The position numbers and the translations under genes are program-made. A stretch of DNA of 42,205 bases from a virus. The stretch spans positions 1-42,205 of the IMG/VR virus record IMGVR_UViG_3300029923_000043; one strand, 5' to 3'. Under the pieces are notes generated by a model. That model ran no database searches and was not told the origin of the DNA. It saw only the letters and a list, made by a program, of their open reading frames with translations. Positions 8,047 to 17,475 of the stretch are shown here, piece after piece (positions within the stretch are counted from its first letter, which is position 1; every line of letters starts with the position of its first letter).

Positions 8047-9018
8047 TTAAAATGGTAAGTCGTCTGTTTCTGATTCGGAAGAAACTTTTTTTGTAACTAC
8101 CACATCTTCTACATCTTCTTCTTCATCCTCCTCGTTATTTGGTACTTCTTCGGGTTTTAAACTATTTAATGTGGCTTTATCAATCCACTTGTTGGATGGT
8201 TTATCAAACCAAGGTGTTTTTCCATTAATAATTAAACTAAGATAATCATAACTCTTAATTGTATATACCTGATACCACTTTAAATCATTTTCAATAAATG
8301 CTTTACTTTCTGACTCATCTTCGCTAAGTGGTGTCTGAACCATATCAGATGTTAAACCACCGTATTTAGATTTCTTTTCTTTCAGGACATACGTGATTAA
8401 TAAATCCTTTCCAGTTTTTAAATCAAAAATATCGATTTTATATTTAATATTCTGATCTTTAATAGTACCAATGTTATCCAAAACAGCTTCTGATACCTTC
8501 CAAAATTTAGATTCATTTAAGACTTCATTTTTGGTAGTTACCCTTTCAATACCCCTAAAAACAAAATTTGCTTGTGCTTTATTTGCCAATGCGGATTTTT
8601 TAGCACTATCCACTTTTAAGTCATTTTTATAAATAACATCTTTTTCAATTTCATTGATATTATTTGGTTTTACTGGCCTATTCTTTTCTATATTATATTC
8701 AGTCCAATAACCCTCTTCTAAATCACAATAAGGACATTCTTTTTCAGTTCCTTCTGGAACGTTTTTAGTGTGCTTAGCACATACGAATGACTTTTTTGCG
8801 TTGCTGTCCCAATGAAAAAAAACTTCTTCAAAAATTTCGTCTGATTCGTTTGATAGTTGGATTAACCTAAATTGTAACTCTTTTTTCTCACCTTTGGTGA
8901 TTCGGGTGTCTAAATAATTTTTCTCACTATATTTAACCTCTTTTTTTTCATAAGCCTTCGGTTTGGAAGCCTTAATTTCATTTCGTTTTGCATCAAATGC
9001 ATTTACATTTTCACTCAT
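8047..9018 (-). CDS. single-stranded DNA-binding protein (T4 gp32-like, zinc-containing)
   Basis: This protein protects and organises single-stranded DNA at the replication fork and recruits partners through its tail. The N-terminal 50 residues are basic. A zinc-finger-like set follows: Cys80, His83, Cys95 and Cys98 (CAKH and CPYC), as in the gp32 DNA-binding core. The C-terminus is a long acidic stretch (EEDEEEDVEDVV) ending in DDLPF, the partner-binding tip typical of bacterial SSB. Its 323 residues are close to T4 gp32 (301). It is the first gene after a strong promoter (9108-9138) and leads the dut-uvsX operon. The leader contains a terminator-like hairpin (9055-9085), which may matter for control. 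Naming rests on zinc pattern, tail and context rather than alignment. Confidence 0.85.
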   Translation of the reverse strand: MSENVNAFDAKRNEIKASKPKAYEKKEVKYSEKNYLDTRITKGEKKELQFRLIQLSNESDEIFEEVFFHWDSNAKKSFVCAKHTKNVPEGTEKECPYCDLEEGYWTEYNIEKNRPVKPNNINEIEKDVIYKNDLKVDSAKKSALANKAQANFVFRGIERVTTKNEVLNESKFWKVSEAVLDNIGTIKDQNIKYKIDIFDLKTGKDLLITYVLKEKKSKYGGLTSDMVQTPLSEDESESKAFIENDLKWYQVYTIKSYDYLSLIINGKTPWFDKPSNKWIDKATLNSLKPEEVPNNEEDEEEDVEDVVVTKKVSSESETDDLPF

Positions 9019-9051
9019 TTTTATTTAATTTAAATTATTATTTTAAGTTTT

Positions 9052-9085
9052 AAAAACACCGACCATTAATTATGTAATCGGTGTT
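9052..9085 (-). promoter_or_regulatory. terminator-like hairpin in the SSB mRNA leader (possible attenuator)
   Basis: On the minus strand AACACCGA (from 9078-9085) pairs with TCGGTGTT (9055-9062) around a 15-base loop, followed by a short T stretch. It lies between the promoter at 9108-9138 and the SSB start codon at 9018, so it would be transcribed in the leader. Premature termination or a protein-binding site for autoregulation is inferred. Confidence 0.5.
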
Positions 9086-9107
9086 ATTTTTTCTCCTACT
9101 TTCTCAA

Positions 9108-9138
9108 CAAATGTACCAATAAAATACGAGAAAAGCAA
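9108..9138 (-). promoter_or_regulatory. Bacteroidota-type promoter for the SSB-dut-uvsX operon
   Basis: On the minus strand, TTG (9136-9138), 20 bases, then TACATTTG (9108-9115). The surrounding bases (ACTTGCTTTTCTC and GTACATTTG) match the promoter at 11251-11281 almost base for base, pointing to a phage-specific extended consensus. Confidence 0.82.
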
Positions 9139-9171
9139 GTGTGGATTGAATTTATTTTGGTTATATTAAAT

Positions 9172-9912
9172 TTAATATCCCATTACACCTTTAAGTGATT
9201 GGTTTACTTCATTATCTTTAATTCCAAAGCTTTTGTAAACATTCATTGCATTATCATCGAGGTCGGATGGCTTAATTTCAAGGTTTTTATCATCACTCAA
9301 TTCATATTGCCCTTCTTCTTCTTTCTGATTCCAAAAATCCTCTGGAGTTTGATTGAATGGATCACCAAGTGTTTGACGTTTTTGTAATACTTCTTTTGGT
9401 GTTGGATTTCGTTTTTCAATTTCCTGTCTAATAGCTTCGGTGTCGCTGTCAATTTTAGATGTAATACCATCTACTTTATCCGTAATAGAAGCAAGTAACT
9501 CCATCATTTGAGATGTTTGATCTGCTAATGAACTAACCTTATCATCAACTTGTTTTTGATCTTGGGTTAATTGTGTGACATCAACTTCAACTTCTGGTGT
9601 TTCAATAGGTGCCGTATCCATTGGTGGCATTTCCATTGGATCTGGAGCTTGTGGTCCTTCAATTGGCTGTTCTGGTTGTAAATCCATTGATGGGTCTGCT
9701 GGTGCTGATGAAGCTGGGTCAATCATTGCTGGCTCTGTTGGCGTTACTGCATCTTGTGTTTGATCTAGTACAGGAAGATTATTATTAGGGTCTTCATCAT
9801 CTTCATCTAATAACATATCATCTCGATTTGTAATAAATGAATATTCTGTTATCATTCCAAATTTTTTCTTAACGGATTTAAGTTCGTTTTCGTTTAGTTC
9901 TCTATATTTCAT
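9172..9912 (-). CDS. hypothetical proline-rich protein with coiled coil, 246 aa
   Basis: The product has three parts. A charged N-terminus (1-50) ends in an acidic DEDDEDP stretch. A low-complexity Pro/Glu/Asp/Met region runs from about 50 to 110. A predicted coiled coil of about 60 residues follows (TQLTQDQKQVDDKVSSLADQ, continuing MMELLASITDKV). The C-terminus is mixed and ends GVMGY. It has no membrane segment or known enzymatic motif. It is the last gene of the 11226-to-9172 group, whose first promoter is at 11251-11281. A virion-associated or scaffolding role would suit the coiled coil and disorder, but nothing identifies the family. Confidence 0.7.
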   Translation of the reverse strand: MKYRELNENELKSVKKKFGMITEYSFITNRDDMLLDEDDEDPNNNLPVLDQTQDAVTPTEPAMIDPASSAPADPSMDLQPEQPIEGPQAPDPMEMPPMDTAPIETPEVEVDVTQLTQDQKQVDDKVSSLADQTSQMMELLASITDKVDGITSKIDSDTEAIRQEIEKRNPTPKEVLQKRQTLGDPFNQTPEDFWNQKEEEGQYELSDDKNLEIKPSDLDDNAMNVYKSFGIKDNEVNQSLKGVMGY

Positions 9913-9925
9913 AATTTTAACTATA

Positions 9926-10141
9926 TTAATCTTGGAGTAGCTGACGATTATCTTCTGTAATAAATATTTTACTATCTATACGTTCAATTAGACCATCTGT
10001 TTTTTTTAATGTCTTCTTGGTTGGAACGATTTGTTGTTCGTTAGCCACTACTTCTAATGGTTTAATATTATTTGCTGGTACATTTTGAATAAAAGAATCA
10101 AGTCTTTCATGCATTTGTTTGGTTATAATTTTAACTGCCAT
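9926..10141 (-). CDS. small hypothetical protein, 71 aa (start chosen at 10141)
   Basis: This short basic protein begins MAVKIITKQMHERLDSF and has no recognised domain. A longer start at 10162 would add MNIKLYI, but that ATG lies inside a 6-bp hairpin (10158-10163 with 10171-10176), while the start at 10141 follows the A/T-rich leader usual for this genome. It ends 13 bases before the 246-aa gene and is likely coupled to it. A TATTTATA motif lies upstream at 10189-10196. The family is unknown. Confidence 0.6.
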   Translation of the reverse strand: MAVKIITKQMHERLDSFIQNVPANNIKPLEVVANEQQIVPTKKTLKKTDGLIERIDSKIFITEDNRQLLQD

Positions 10142-10205
10142 AATATATAATTTTATATTCATCGAATATAGATGAACTTGTTATTTAATATAAATATATA
10201 AAAAA

Positions 10206-10628
10206 TTAAATAATTGTAGTTTTTATATCAATTTTTTTAATATTTTTGATTGAAAGCTGGCTTTTATTTGATAATATAAGCTTTCCACTATAATCCCCCC
10301 AATTTATTTGATGATTGGAATAAATTGTATTCCCAATATCACAACCTGTTTCACCTTCAATTAATCTATTTAATCCATTAATCGAAAAAATACAACCAGA
10401 CTTAGTGTTAACTATTGTTGCGTTTGTAAAGTGAAATTTTAAATCAATTCGCTTATCATTTTTCAATTTAAATGTAAGTAAATAATCAAATTCGTTATCC
10501 TCAATTTCATATATAAATATAAATTCATTTTTTATATTGAATTTTTTACTTACATAACCGATAAACGACTCAACCTTTAATTTTGGTATAAAGGTTGCTA
10601 TTAACATACATTTTTTATTACTATCCAT
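10206..10628 (-). CDS. hypothetical protein, 140 aa
   Basis: This is an unrecognised 140-residue protein, rich in Ile, Lys and Asn and probably mostly beta-strand. It has no membrane segment or catalytic signature. Its ATG overlaps the end of the upstream 201-aa gene by 8 bases, which implies translational coupling and a shared role. Both belong to the transcript starting at 11251-11281. The pair could be an early host-takeover module, as the promoter type suggests, but this is inference only. Confidence 0.65.
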   Translation of the reverse strand: MDSNKKCMLIATFIPKLKVESFIGYVSKKFNIKNEFIFIYEIEDNEFDYLLTFKLKNDKRIDLKFHFTNATIVNTKSGCIFSINGLNRLIEGETGCDIGNTIYSNHQINWGDYSGKLILSNKSQLSIKNIKKIDIKTTII

Positions 10629-11226
10629 TATTTATTACTTTATATAGGTACGGTATTAATTTATTATTTTTAACTTGAATATTTATACTTATTTCCTTAT
10701 CTAAAAAATCCGAATTAAAGAATAAATTATTTTTGTTATGATATAGTATTCGGTAAATTTTTTTGCGATCTATTTTCAAAAAATCAATAGCATTGAAATC
10801 TACCCCTATTATTTTTGTTTCATCAAATATATATATAAATGAATTATTTTTAATATAAATAGAAAAAATCTTTGTAGAAGTAAGGTTCTTAATAAGTTTT
10901 TTAATAAAACTTTTTTTATCTGTTAATACATTTAAAAAGTGATACTCTATTTTGGTGGATGCATATTCAATACAGTTTTCAATAAATGATTTATAATCTT
11001 CTTCGTAATCTACCCTACGTTCTTTTTTTGAAAATGTCCAATATAACCTATTTTCTATTTTCTTTTCTAATATGGATGGTTTATTCTCTCCATATATCAA
11101 CTTTGTAAACTCCCAACCTATTATTAGTGTTGGGAGTTCTGAGTCTATATTATTTATATCTGTTGTTAAATTAAATAATTGGTTGGTGTTTGATTCAACC
11201 AATGAAACTATATTACCGATGTACAT
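10621..11226 (-). CDS. hypothetical protein, 201 aa
   Basis: This unrecognised protein begins MYIGNIVSLVESN. It is very rich in Ile, Asn and Lys and has a basic centre (KIENRLYWTFSKKERR). It has no transmembrane or signal sequence. It is the first gene after the promoter at 11251-11281, with a leader of about 15 bases, and overlaps the next gene (10206-10628) by 8 bases. Its placement between replication and baseplate genes says little; an early accessory function is plausible from the promoter type. Confidence 0.65.
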   Translation of the reverse strand: MYIGNIVSLVESNTNQLFNLTTDINNIDSELPTLIIGWEFTKLIYGENKPSILEKKIENRLYWTFSKKERRVDYEEDYKSFIENCIEYASTKIEYHFLNVLTDKKSFIKKLIKNLTSTKIFSIYIKNNSFIYIFDETKIIGVDFNAIDFLKIDRKKIYRILYHNKNNLFFNSDFLDKEISINIQVKNNKLIPYLYKVINNG

Positions 11227-11250
11227 TTAAAACTTATTTATGATTCCAAA

Positions 11251-11281
11251 CAAATGTACATATAAAATATGAGAAAAACAA
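11251..11281 (-). promoter_or_regulatory. Bacteroidota-type promoter upstream of the 201-aa gene
   Basis: On the minus strand, TTG (11279-11281), 20 bases, then TACATTTG (11251-11258). The stretch CTTGTTTTTCTCATATTTTA is nearly identical to the promoter at 9108-9138. Transcription would start just before the ATG at 11226. Confidence 0.82.
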
Positions 11282-11300
11282 GTGGTTTCAGGGATTATTA

Positions 11301-14300
11301 TTACCCCCAATATAAATAATCATTAGGATCATTAAATCTTTGATAAAAACTTCGAGAAAAAGCATCTCTATCCGCATTTACACATGATTTACCACAAATC
11401 TCAACTTTATTTGAAAATATCAACGACGCTTCTTCTGGGGTTTTACTTGATTGACTTAAGTTAACGAAATTAGAATAACCATTTGTGTGGTTAATCAAAT
11501 ATGTCATTTGTGATTCTTTTGTATTACCAACCTTTGTTTTTAACCCTTCATATGTTCCACCTTGATTGTATGATGCTAAACTCCATTGGATTAAACCATA
11601 ATACATATTATGGGCTGTTGTCGCTGGATTTGCGTTTAAATTAAAAGTACTCTCTTGGTAAATATTACCCATTACACCAGCCACTTGAAATTTACTTAAC
11701 CCACTATTTTTTAATGTTGTTTTTACATATAATTGTACGTCTTTTGTATTTGTTGGTTTTGTTGTATCTTTAATCGATTGTTCACCTGTTTGAGGCCACA
11801 TAGCTTCAGGTATTTTCGTTAATTCGGTATATTTATTATTATCTGTTTTATAATTAATTGTTTTAACTTCTCCGCGAGATACATACCTACTACTTTCTAT
11901 TTTTGGTATTCTATTATCATCATTTTTATTACCTGTTTGTGATGCTAACCCAATATGTATTAAATAAGATGTACTATTACGAGTTTCTAATATTAATTGG
12001 TCAATAGGTAATCCTTTTGTCATCATTGTTTGAATATATGAAAATAAAGAGTTTTGAGCATCCTTTGATGTATCTGTCGGTATTTGAATATCCACACCTA
12101 AACCCATTAGATGTGCTGATCCATTATTTCCGTTAATTAGTTTATCCCTAAACGCTGATAATATATTAAATGAATTATATCCTAATCCTGTCCATTCAGA
12201 ATAAATTTTTTCAACTACCTGCGATAAATAACTAATCCTATTATAAACTTTTTCCGTTACTTTTTTACCTTTCAATCCTTCTCCACCAAAAACAAAATAA
12301 TCCTTTACAAAGAAATGATTTCCATCAATAAACTTTAATTTGGAGTTTTCAGGTGCTGTTATATCTGTAAATTTATCTTCATCTTTACCCTCTACTGGTA
12401 CGGTAAAATTCCCATAATTTTCTAAATCACCAACTAATTTAAAGGAAATAGCATTTTGTGATATCAATTTTGGATAAGTTTTTGCCATTCTCATACCTGT
12501 GAAACTTGTTGTCATAGTTCCAGGTTTAATTGAATGTTTTATTTTAAAAATCATATATGCACCATTCCACATTGGTATATTATTCAATTGGAAATACATC
12601 ATTGGTTGTATTTGAGGACAACCCATCATCTCAACTTCACAAGAATATGAATATTGACTATATAAACTAAATAAATCTTGTCCGATTGGTTCTACCGTTG
12701 CGTTTTGACTTGCTCTGTCATTTAAATTTTTAAGAATTCTAATAGATGCATCTGTCGTATTCGGATTTGACATATTCAACTGCACATTTTTAAAATATTG
12801 TTGATTCTGTTGACCAAAGTTTACAGCAATTGCTGGTACTTGAGCTTGTTCTTCTTGATTATTATCGTGTGTTTTATAATCACTTGGTAATTCATGTGGT
12901 TTATTAAATGAATACCCATCATTATCAAACATTCCATTTTTTCCTTGATCTAATTTACTTGATGGTCTACCAGCATACATACATAAATACATTGATGTGT
13001 CATAATCAACATCATTAGTCATTAATTTAGATTCAACAAATGGTATTGGTTTAAATATTTTACTAAAATCTTTTGCGTTATCAAATGATTGGTAGCTTGG
13101 CATTGGTAAAAATAACATTTGATTTTGTTGTAAAACATCTGTCATCGCTGAAAATAACGTTTTCTGGGTTGTGTTTGAATCTATTAAATCAAATAATTGT
13201 CTATAATTTATTAACATATCCACACCTATATCATTATGTGCCCTATCAATGAACCTAAAATTTCGGATATAATAATCGCCAACAACATTTGGTAGTGCTT
13301 TAAATTGACTAACTTTTGTGTTAATATCTTTTTTACTTGTTATCCATTGGTATTCAGATGGATCGGAAAATCCACTAACCCACTTATCATTAAGTGTTTT
13401 TATATAAGAATAAACAGCTAATTTCATATCGGGATTATAATCAATCGATGCAATACCTTTTTTATCTGAATTTTTAATATTCGTGATGCCGAGTGCTGTT
13501 TGAACTGATGGGTTTTTAATACTACCTAAATTGTTGTTTATTGTAGACAGCATTGTTTTTTGCATAGTGCTAACATTAATAATATTACCATTCATATTGT
13601 TTCCACTATATGCTAATACGCAGTCTGTTAATAATAAATTAATAATTGTTTTAACTCCAACGGTATCATCTTTATTAATTAAAATTAAAAAATCTAATAC
13701 CTGTAGAGCTTTATATTGACTTGAATGTTCTTTTTCTATCTCTTTTGATCTTTCAATAAAATTATTATTAGAAATATTAATATAATTATATAAATTGCTT
13801 ATATTATTTTCTAAATAAATTTCTGATATATTTTCTACTAAAGATTTCAAGCCCCGTGGCCCAATAACTGTCTTATTTGTGTTAACGTCTTTAGTTTTAA
13901 TTCTTAGTTCAAATTGATTTTTAATTTTTTGCCAATCAATTATTGCCCAATTTGTAAATTCCTTAATTAGAAAATCTTCTTCAGCTACACTAAATATACT
14001 TTTATATTTATCCACTGATTGATTGTTTTCATCTTTAAAAAATAAATTACAATTTTCATAATTAACACTAGTTTGTTCCTCTCCTATTAATGTAAATAAA
14101 TTATTTTTTTTAAAATATTGATTTCTATTTGGTAATTTAATACCTTTTAATCCTTTAAAAGGAAATGAATTATTAAATTGCCAAAGCATTCCACCTATTA
14201 ATAATATAGAAGCTTTTGGTAAACGAGCCATAAATGAAGCTCTATTTAAATAATTACTTGAATTGTAAACCCCATTATTTTTATTTTCTAAAAATAAAGA

Positions 14301-17108
14301 TTCAGTTTCTTTTACATTAATATTCAATGAATTTAAAAATAATATAGCCTTATGAAAATCGGATACTTGTAAGTTTTTATCATTGGATGTATTAAAAGTT
14401 CCAGCTTGATTATAATAGAAAGGATGACCGAAAAGCGAAAACGGAATATCAAAATAATATCCACCAATAAATGGGTATGAATAATTATTAGACACTGAAG
14501 GATCTTTACTTTTTTGATAGTTTTTAAATATATCAGAATTACTATTTAATATTTTTCCTCCTGCTGGTAAATAAATATTATATAAAGTATCAAAATTAAT
14601 ACTTTCTTGATATATAAACTTTGGATTTATTTTAGCTTTATCGTAAACAATAAAGGCATTTGTATTTACTGAATTTTCTTTAGCCTTAACATTATCAAGT
14701 GGATGTCTTTTAGCTTCACATATTTTATTAAATATATTAGTGCCTGAGCTATCACCCCCTATATACTTATAGGAAATTGGGTCATTTTTATCATCAATAA
14801 AATAATAGTTATTCATTATTTTATCAAAATTTTGACCACTGTTTTTAATATTATTAATAATTTTTAAATAATAATCGTTTGTTATTTTATTTGCGTTTTC
14901 TGTACCTTCAACAATAGAAAAATTAGTTTGTTTCTTAAATAATTGTCCATTATAATCTGGATCAAACGAAACCCAATGTTTATTTCTTTTTTCTAATAAA
15001 TCAACTTGTTTACCATAAGAAGTGTAATTAACATTAATATCTTCAAATAATGGTAAAAACTTTGAAACCCATTTATCTGTATTTGCCCATTTATCCCTAA
15101 AAGTATTATTATATTTACTCATATCGGTAACCGTCTTACCATCTAATACTCTTATTTGATTTTGAATTTGTTCTAATTTAAAAGTATTTCCACCAACTTC
15201 CTCAAATATATTTCTTGATTCTGCTAATGCAAAATTTTGATTATAATCCACATGTGTAGCAGCCCCAGATAATAAATTAGATATATAGGTTCTTAAAAAT
15301 AAGCGATCATAAATAGTATTTATATCATTTTCTTTAAAATCTTTATATGGGTTTTCTGTTTTTCCTCCAATTAAATTAATTGTATTATCAAATGCATTCA
15401 TTGGATAATAAAGCTCACCAATCGTAACAGTAGCCTTTGGGTCTATATTATTAGGTTCTTTTATTACTTCATTTACTTTTATTTTATCTAATTCTTTTTG
15501 TATATCTGTCTTAGCATTTATTAACGCATCGATAAGTTCAACTTCTAATAAATTAGGCGCAACTTCTCCAATCCAAGCATCTTCCATTCTACCATCTTTT
15601 CCAAGTTGTGAATACCAAGGAAATGGAGATAAAATTGGTTGCCCTTGTTTATCATATTTAATTTTTAAATCTGTTGAATTTAAACCCATATTTTTATCAA
15701 AATGTCTATCTTCAGGGATTTTATGTTTGCAAATATAAATCAGATTATAAAATGTTTCCATATGAGCAACCAACACCTTAAAATAATTATATATATTTGG
15801 TTTCATTTCATATACCTCAGTAAGACTATTGTTTTTTTCGTTGTTTAATAAATTACTTAGGTCGGCTATTTGTTCGGTTAATTTATTATTTAAATCAACC
15901 ATTGCAACGCCTATTGGTTTAAATATAACTTCAAAATTACCATCGCTCGATTTTTTTGGTTTTAACCAGCTTTTACCACTATATGAATTAAAAACAATCG
16001 ATGTTGGAAATATTTCTTTATATTCAAGTATTTTTTTATCTATATTATCTATTTGTGTATTTAATATATTGTTTAGCGTCCCATCTATTAAGGTAGCTGC
16101 TTTTGAATTTATATTCACTAAATTAAGTTCGTAATCATAAATACCACTATTGTAAGTTGTTTTTATTTCAGATAAATAAGGTTTTAAATAATTATCCTTA
16201 ATATCAAATAGCATATTTCGTTCGTTCTTTTTTTCTTGTAACCCGCTTGAAACTGAATTTTGCGATATTTTTTTTATTTGATAATCACCTTCTTTGACTT
16301 TATTCATCAATGAAACTAATTTGGGTAATGGTGACCCATCCGATGATAAAAATCTACCATTAGCCACCTGAGCATCCCAATAATCAGAACCAGCACCAGC
16401 AAATTTACAATAAGGAGCAGCCATTAAATATGACATTTGTACATCATTTAGCATTGCGTATGTGTAACCAATGAAACTAACAACTATATCAAAATTACCT
16501 GTTGTTGCATTAAAAGTTGCTTTGAAATCAGAACAATGTAGAGGATAAGAAACGGCATCACCATAAAACCCTTTAATCTTTAAGATATATATTGGATATG
16601 GAAAATCAAAAAATGATTTAAATAGACTTTGATTTTTATCACCAACACTTAAATTACTATCCTTTAAAGTATCCACATAATCAGCCGATGACATTAGGGA
16701 CGCACCCCTAACATCTGTAAAATTAATAACAACCGATGCAGCATACCATGAACTAAATTCAATATCAATTGAACTAACACACATTGCCTCATGAATATTT
16801 TCAACATCATTATCCTTATCGCCTAAATTAGCAAAAAAATCAGTTAGTACATTTACGCCACCCAAATTTTCACCTTCTAAAAAATTTATTTTAGTATTCG
16901 GACCAATTAAATTATAAGTTGTTTTTTTATCACTTGAAGTTATATTACTCTGATTTTTAACTGTTACCTGTAAGTCAACCCCAATACAAAGATCTTCTGG
17001 GTTTTGCATTAGATCAGATGGTTTATCACTTATATTTCCATTTATATCTACAATGCTGTTGTTTGGATCGAAATATAAAACTTTTCCAATTGTTGGTGAA
17101 TCTGACAT
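11301..17108 (-). CDS. giant baseplate hub/tail-tip protein with M15-like peptidase and tail lysozyme domains
   Basis: A 1,935-residue virion protein, probably the central hub that breaches the cell wall during infection. The first 250 residues contain a beta-rich part with SSIDIEFSSWYAASVVINFTD and IYILKIKGFYGD, suggesting a gp27/gp44-like hub fold. The middle is long, Asn-rich and unassigned. Near 1663, SAHLMGLGVDIQ followed by LIHIGLA near 1716 matches the zinc-ligand pattern of M15 D-Ala-D-Ala peptidases (HxxGxxxD and HxG). From about 1790 to the end, AGVMGNIYQESTFNLNANP and GLIQWS match the phage tail lysozyme family (catalytic Glu in QES). It precedes unknown small genes and follows the gp53-like gene. 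Domain calls at the C-terminus are good; the hub call is from context and size. Confidence 0.8.
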   Translation of the reverse strand: MSDSPTIGKVLYFDPNNSIVDINGNISDKPSDLMQNPEDLCIGVDLQVTVKNQSNITSSDKKTTYNLIGPNTKINFLEGENLGGVNVLTDFFANLGDKDNDVENIHEAMCVSSIDIEFSSWYAASVVINFTDVRGASLMSSADYVDTLKDSNLSVGDKNQSLFKSFFDFPYPIYILKIKGFYGDAVSYPLHCSDFKATFNATTGNFDIVVSFIGYTYAMLNDVQMSYLMAAPYCKFAGAGSDYWDAQVANGRFLSSDGSPLPKLVSLMNKVKEGDYQIKKISQNSVSSGLQEKKNERNMLFDIKDNYLKPYLSEIKTTYNSGIYDYELNLVNINSKAATLIDGTLNNILNTQIDNIDKKILEYKEIFPTSIVFNSYSGKSWLKPKKSSDGNFEVIFKPIGVAMVDLNNKLTEQIADLSNLLNNEKNNSLTEVYEMKPNIYNYFKVLVAHMETFYNLIYICKHKIPEDRHFDKNMGLNSTDLKIKYDKQGQPILSPFPWYSQLGKDGRMEDAWIGEVAPNLLEVELIDALINAKTDIQKELDKIKVNEVIKEPNNIDPKATVTIGELYYPMNAFDNTINLIGGKTENPYKDFKENDINTIYDRLFLRTYISNLLSGAATHVDYNQNFALAESRNIFEEVGGNTFKLEQIQNQIRVLDGKTVTDMSKYNNTFRDKWANTDKWVSKFLPLFEDINVNYTSYGKQVDLLEKRNKHWVSFDPDYNGQLFKKQTNFSIVEGTENANKITNDYYLKIINNIKNSGQNFDKIMNNYYFIDDKNDPISYKYIGGDSSGTNIFNKICEAKRHPLDNVKAKENSVNTNAFIVYDKAKINPKFIYQESINFDTLYNIYLPAGGKILNSNSDIFKNYQKSKDPSVSNNYSYPFIGGYYFDIPFSLFGHPFYYNQAGTFNTSNDKNLQVSDFHKAILFLNSLNINVKETESLFLENKNNGVYNSSNYLNRASFMARLPKASILLIGGMLWQFNNSFPFKGLKGIKLPNRNQYFKKNNLFTLIGEEQTSVNYENCNLFFKDENNQSVDKYKSIFSVAEEDFLIKEFTNWAIIDWQKIKNQFELRIKTKDVNTNKTVIGPRGLKSLVENISEIYLENNISNLYNYINISNNNFIERSKEIEKEHSSQYKALQVLDFLILINKDDTVGVKTIINLLLTDCVLAYSGNNMNGNIINVSTMQKTMLSTINNNLGSIKNPSVQTALGITNIKNSDKKGIASIDYNPDMKLAVYSYIKTLNDKWVSGFSDPSEYQWITSKKDINTKVSQFKALPNVVGDYYIRNFRFIDRAHNDIGVDMLINYRQLFDLIDSNTTQKTLFSAMTDVLQQNQMLFLPMPSYQSFDNAKDFSKIFKPIPFVESKLMTNDVDYDTSMYLCMYAGRPSSKLDQGKNGMFDNDGYSFNKPHELPSDYKTHDNNQEEQAQVPAIAVNFGQQNQQYFKNVQLNMSNPNTTDASIRILKNLNDRASQNATVEPIGQDLFSLYSQYSYSCEVEMMGCPQIQPMMYFQLNNIPMWNGAYMIFKIKHSIKPGTMTTSFTGMRMAKTYPKLISQNAISFKLVGDLENYGNFTVPVEGKDEDKFTDITAPENSKLKFIDGNHFFVKDYFVFGGEGLKGKKVTEKVYNRISYLSQVVEKIYSEWTGLGYNSFNILSAFRDKLINGNNGSAHLMGLGVDIQIPTDTSKDAQNSLFSYIQTMMTKGLPIDQLILETRNSTSYLIHIGLASQTGNKNDDNRIPKIESSRYVSRGEVKTINYKTDNNKYTELTKIPEAMWPQTGEQSIKDTTKPTNTKDVQLYVKTTLKNSGLSKFQVAGVMGNIYQESTFNLNANPATTAHNMYYGLIQWSLASYNQGGTYEGLKTKVGNTKESQMTYLINHTNGYSNFVNLSQSSKTPEEASLIFSNKVEICGKSCVNADRDAFSRSFYQRFNDPNDYLYWG

Positions 17109-17157
17109 TTATTTGGTTTTAATAATATTATAGTTTATTTTTGTGCTATTTAAAGAA

Positions 17158-17475
17158 TTATACAATTCCATAATATCTAATATATTTATCAATTTCAAAA
17201 TTATATTGAGTAATCGATGTTTCAAGTGGAAATGGAACTACTAATGGAACACCATCTGGAATATTGAATTCTAATCCACCATATTCTGGATTCGCTAACA
17301 TTATTAACCAGCCATAGCTTGCGTCTTGATAGTATTTATAAGAAATTAAATCCATTCGTGATGTACCTAATTTATAATATTCTATTTTATCGGATGTTTT
17401 AAATTTTAATTTAATAAATGGGATGTTTTTTGTCATTCCATTTATTCTAAATTGCTTGTATCTATCTATACTCAT
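17158..17475 (-). CDS. LysM-like baseplate wedge protein (gp53-like)
   Basis: A 105-residue protein with the pattern SRMDLISYKYYQDASYGWLI followed by MLANPEYGG and a PDGVPLVVPFP end. This is the LysM-type fold found in phage baseplate proteins such as T4 gp53 and P2 gpX, which help assemble the baseplate around the hub. Its ATG overlaps the stop of the upstream 1,013-aa baseplate gene by four bases (17472-17475), showing tight translational coupling, and the hub gene follows. The fold is well supported; gp53 rather than gpX is chosen because of the T4-like setting. Confidence 0.68.
   Translation of the reverse strand: MSIDRYKQFRINGMTKNIPFIKLKFKTSDKIEYYKLGTSRMDLISYKYYQDASYGWLIMLANPEYGGLEFNIPDGVPLVVPFPLETSITQYNFEIDKYIRYYGIV

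Noticed and set aside
9926-10162. Start of the small protein at 10162
   Set aside because: That ATG lies within a 6-bp hairpin; the start at 10141 has the usual A/T-rich leader and a more typical N-terminus.
13531-13719. Plus-strand frame with hydrophobic residues inside the hub gene
   Set aside because: The hydrophobic stretch is explained by antisense reading of Asn/Lys/Asp-rich coding sequence; no promoter or start context supports it.
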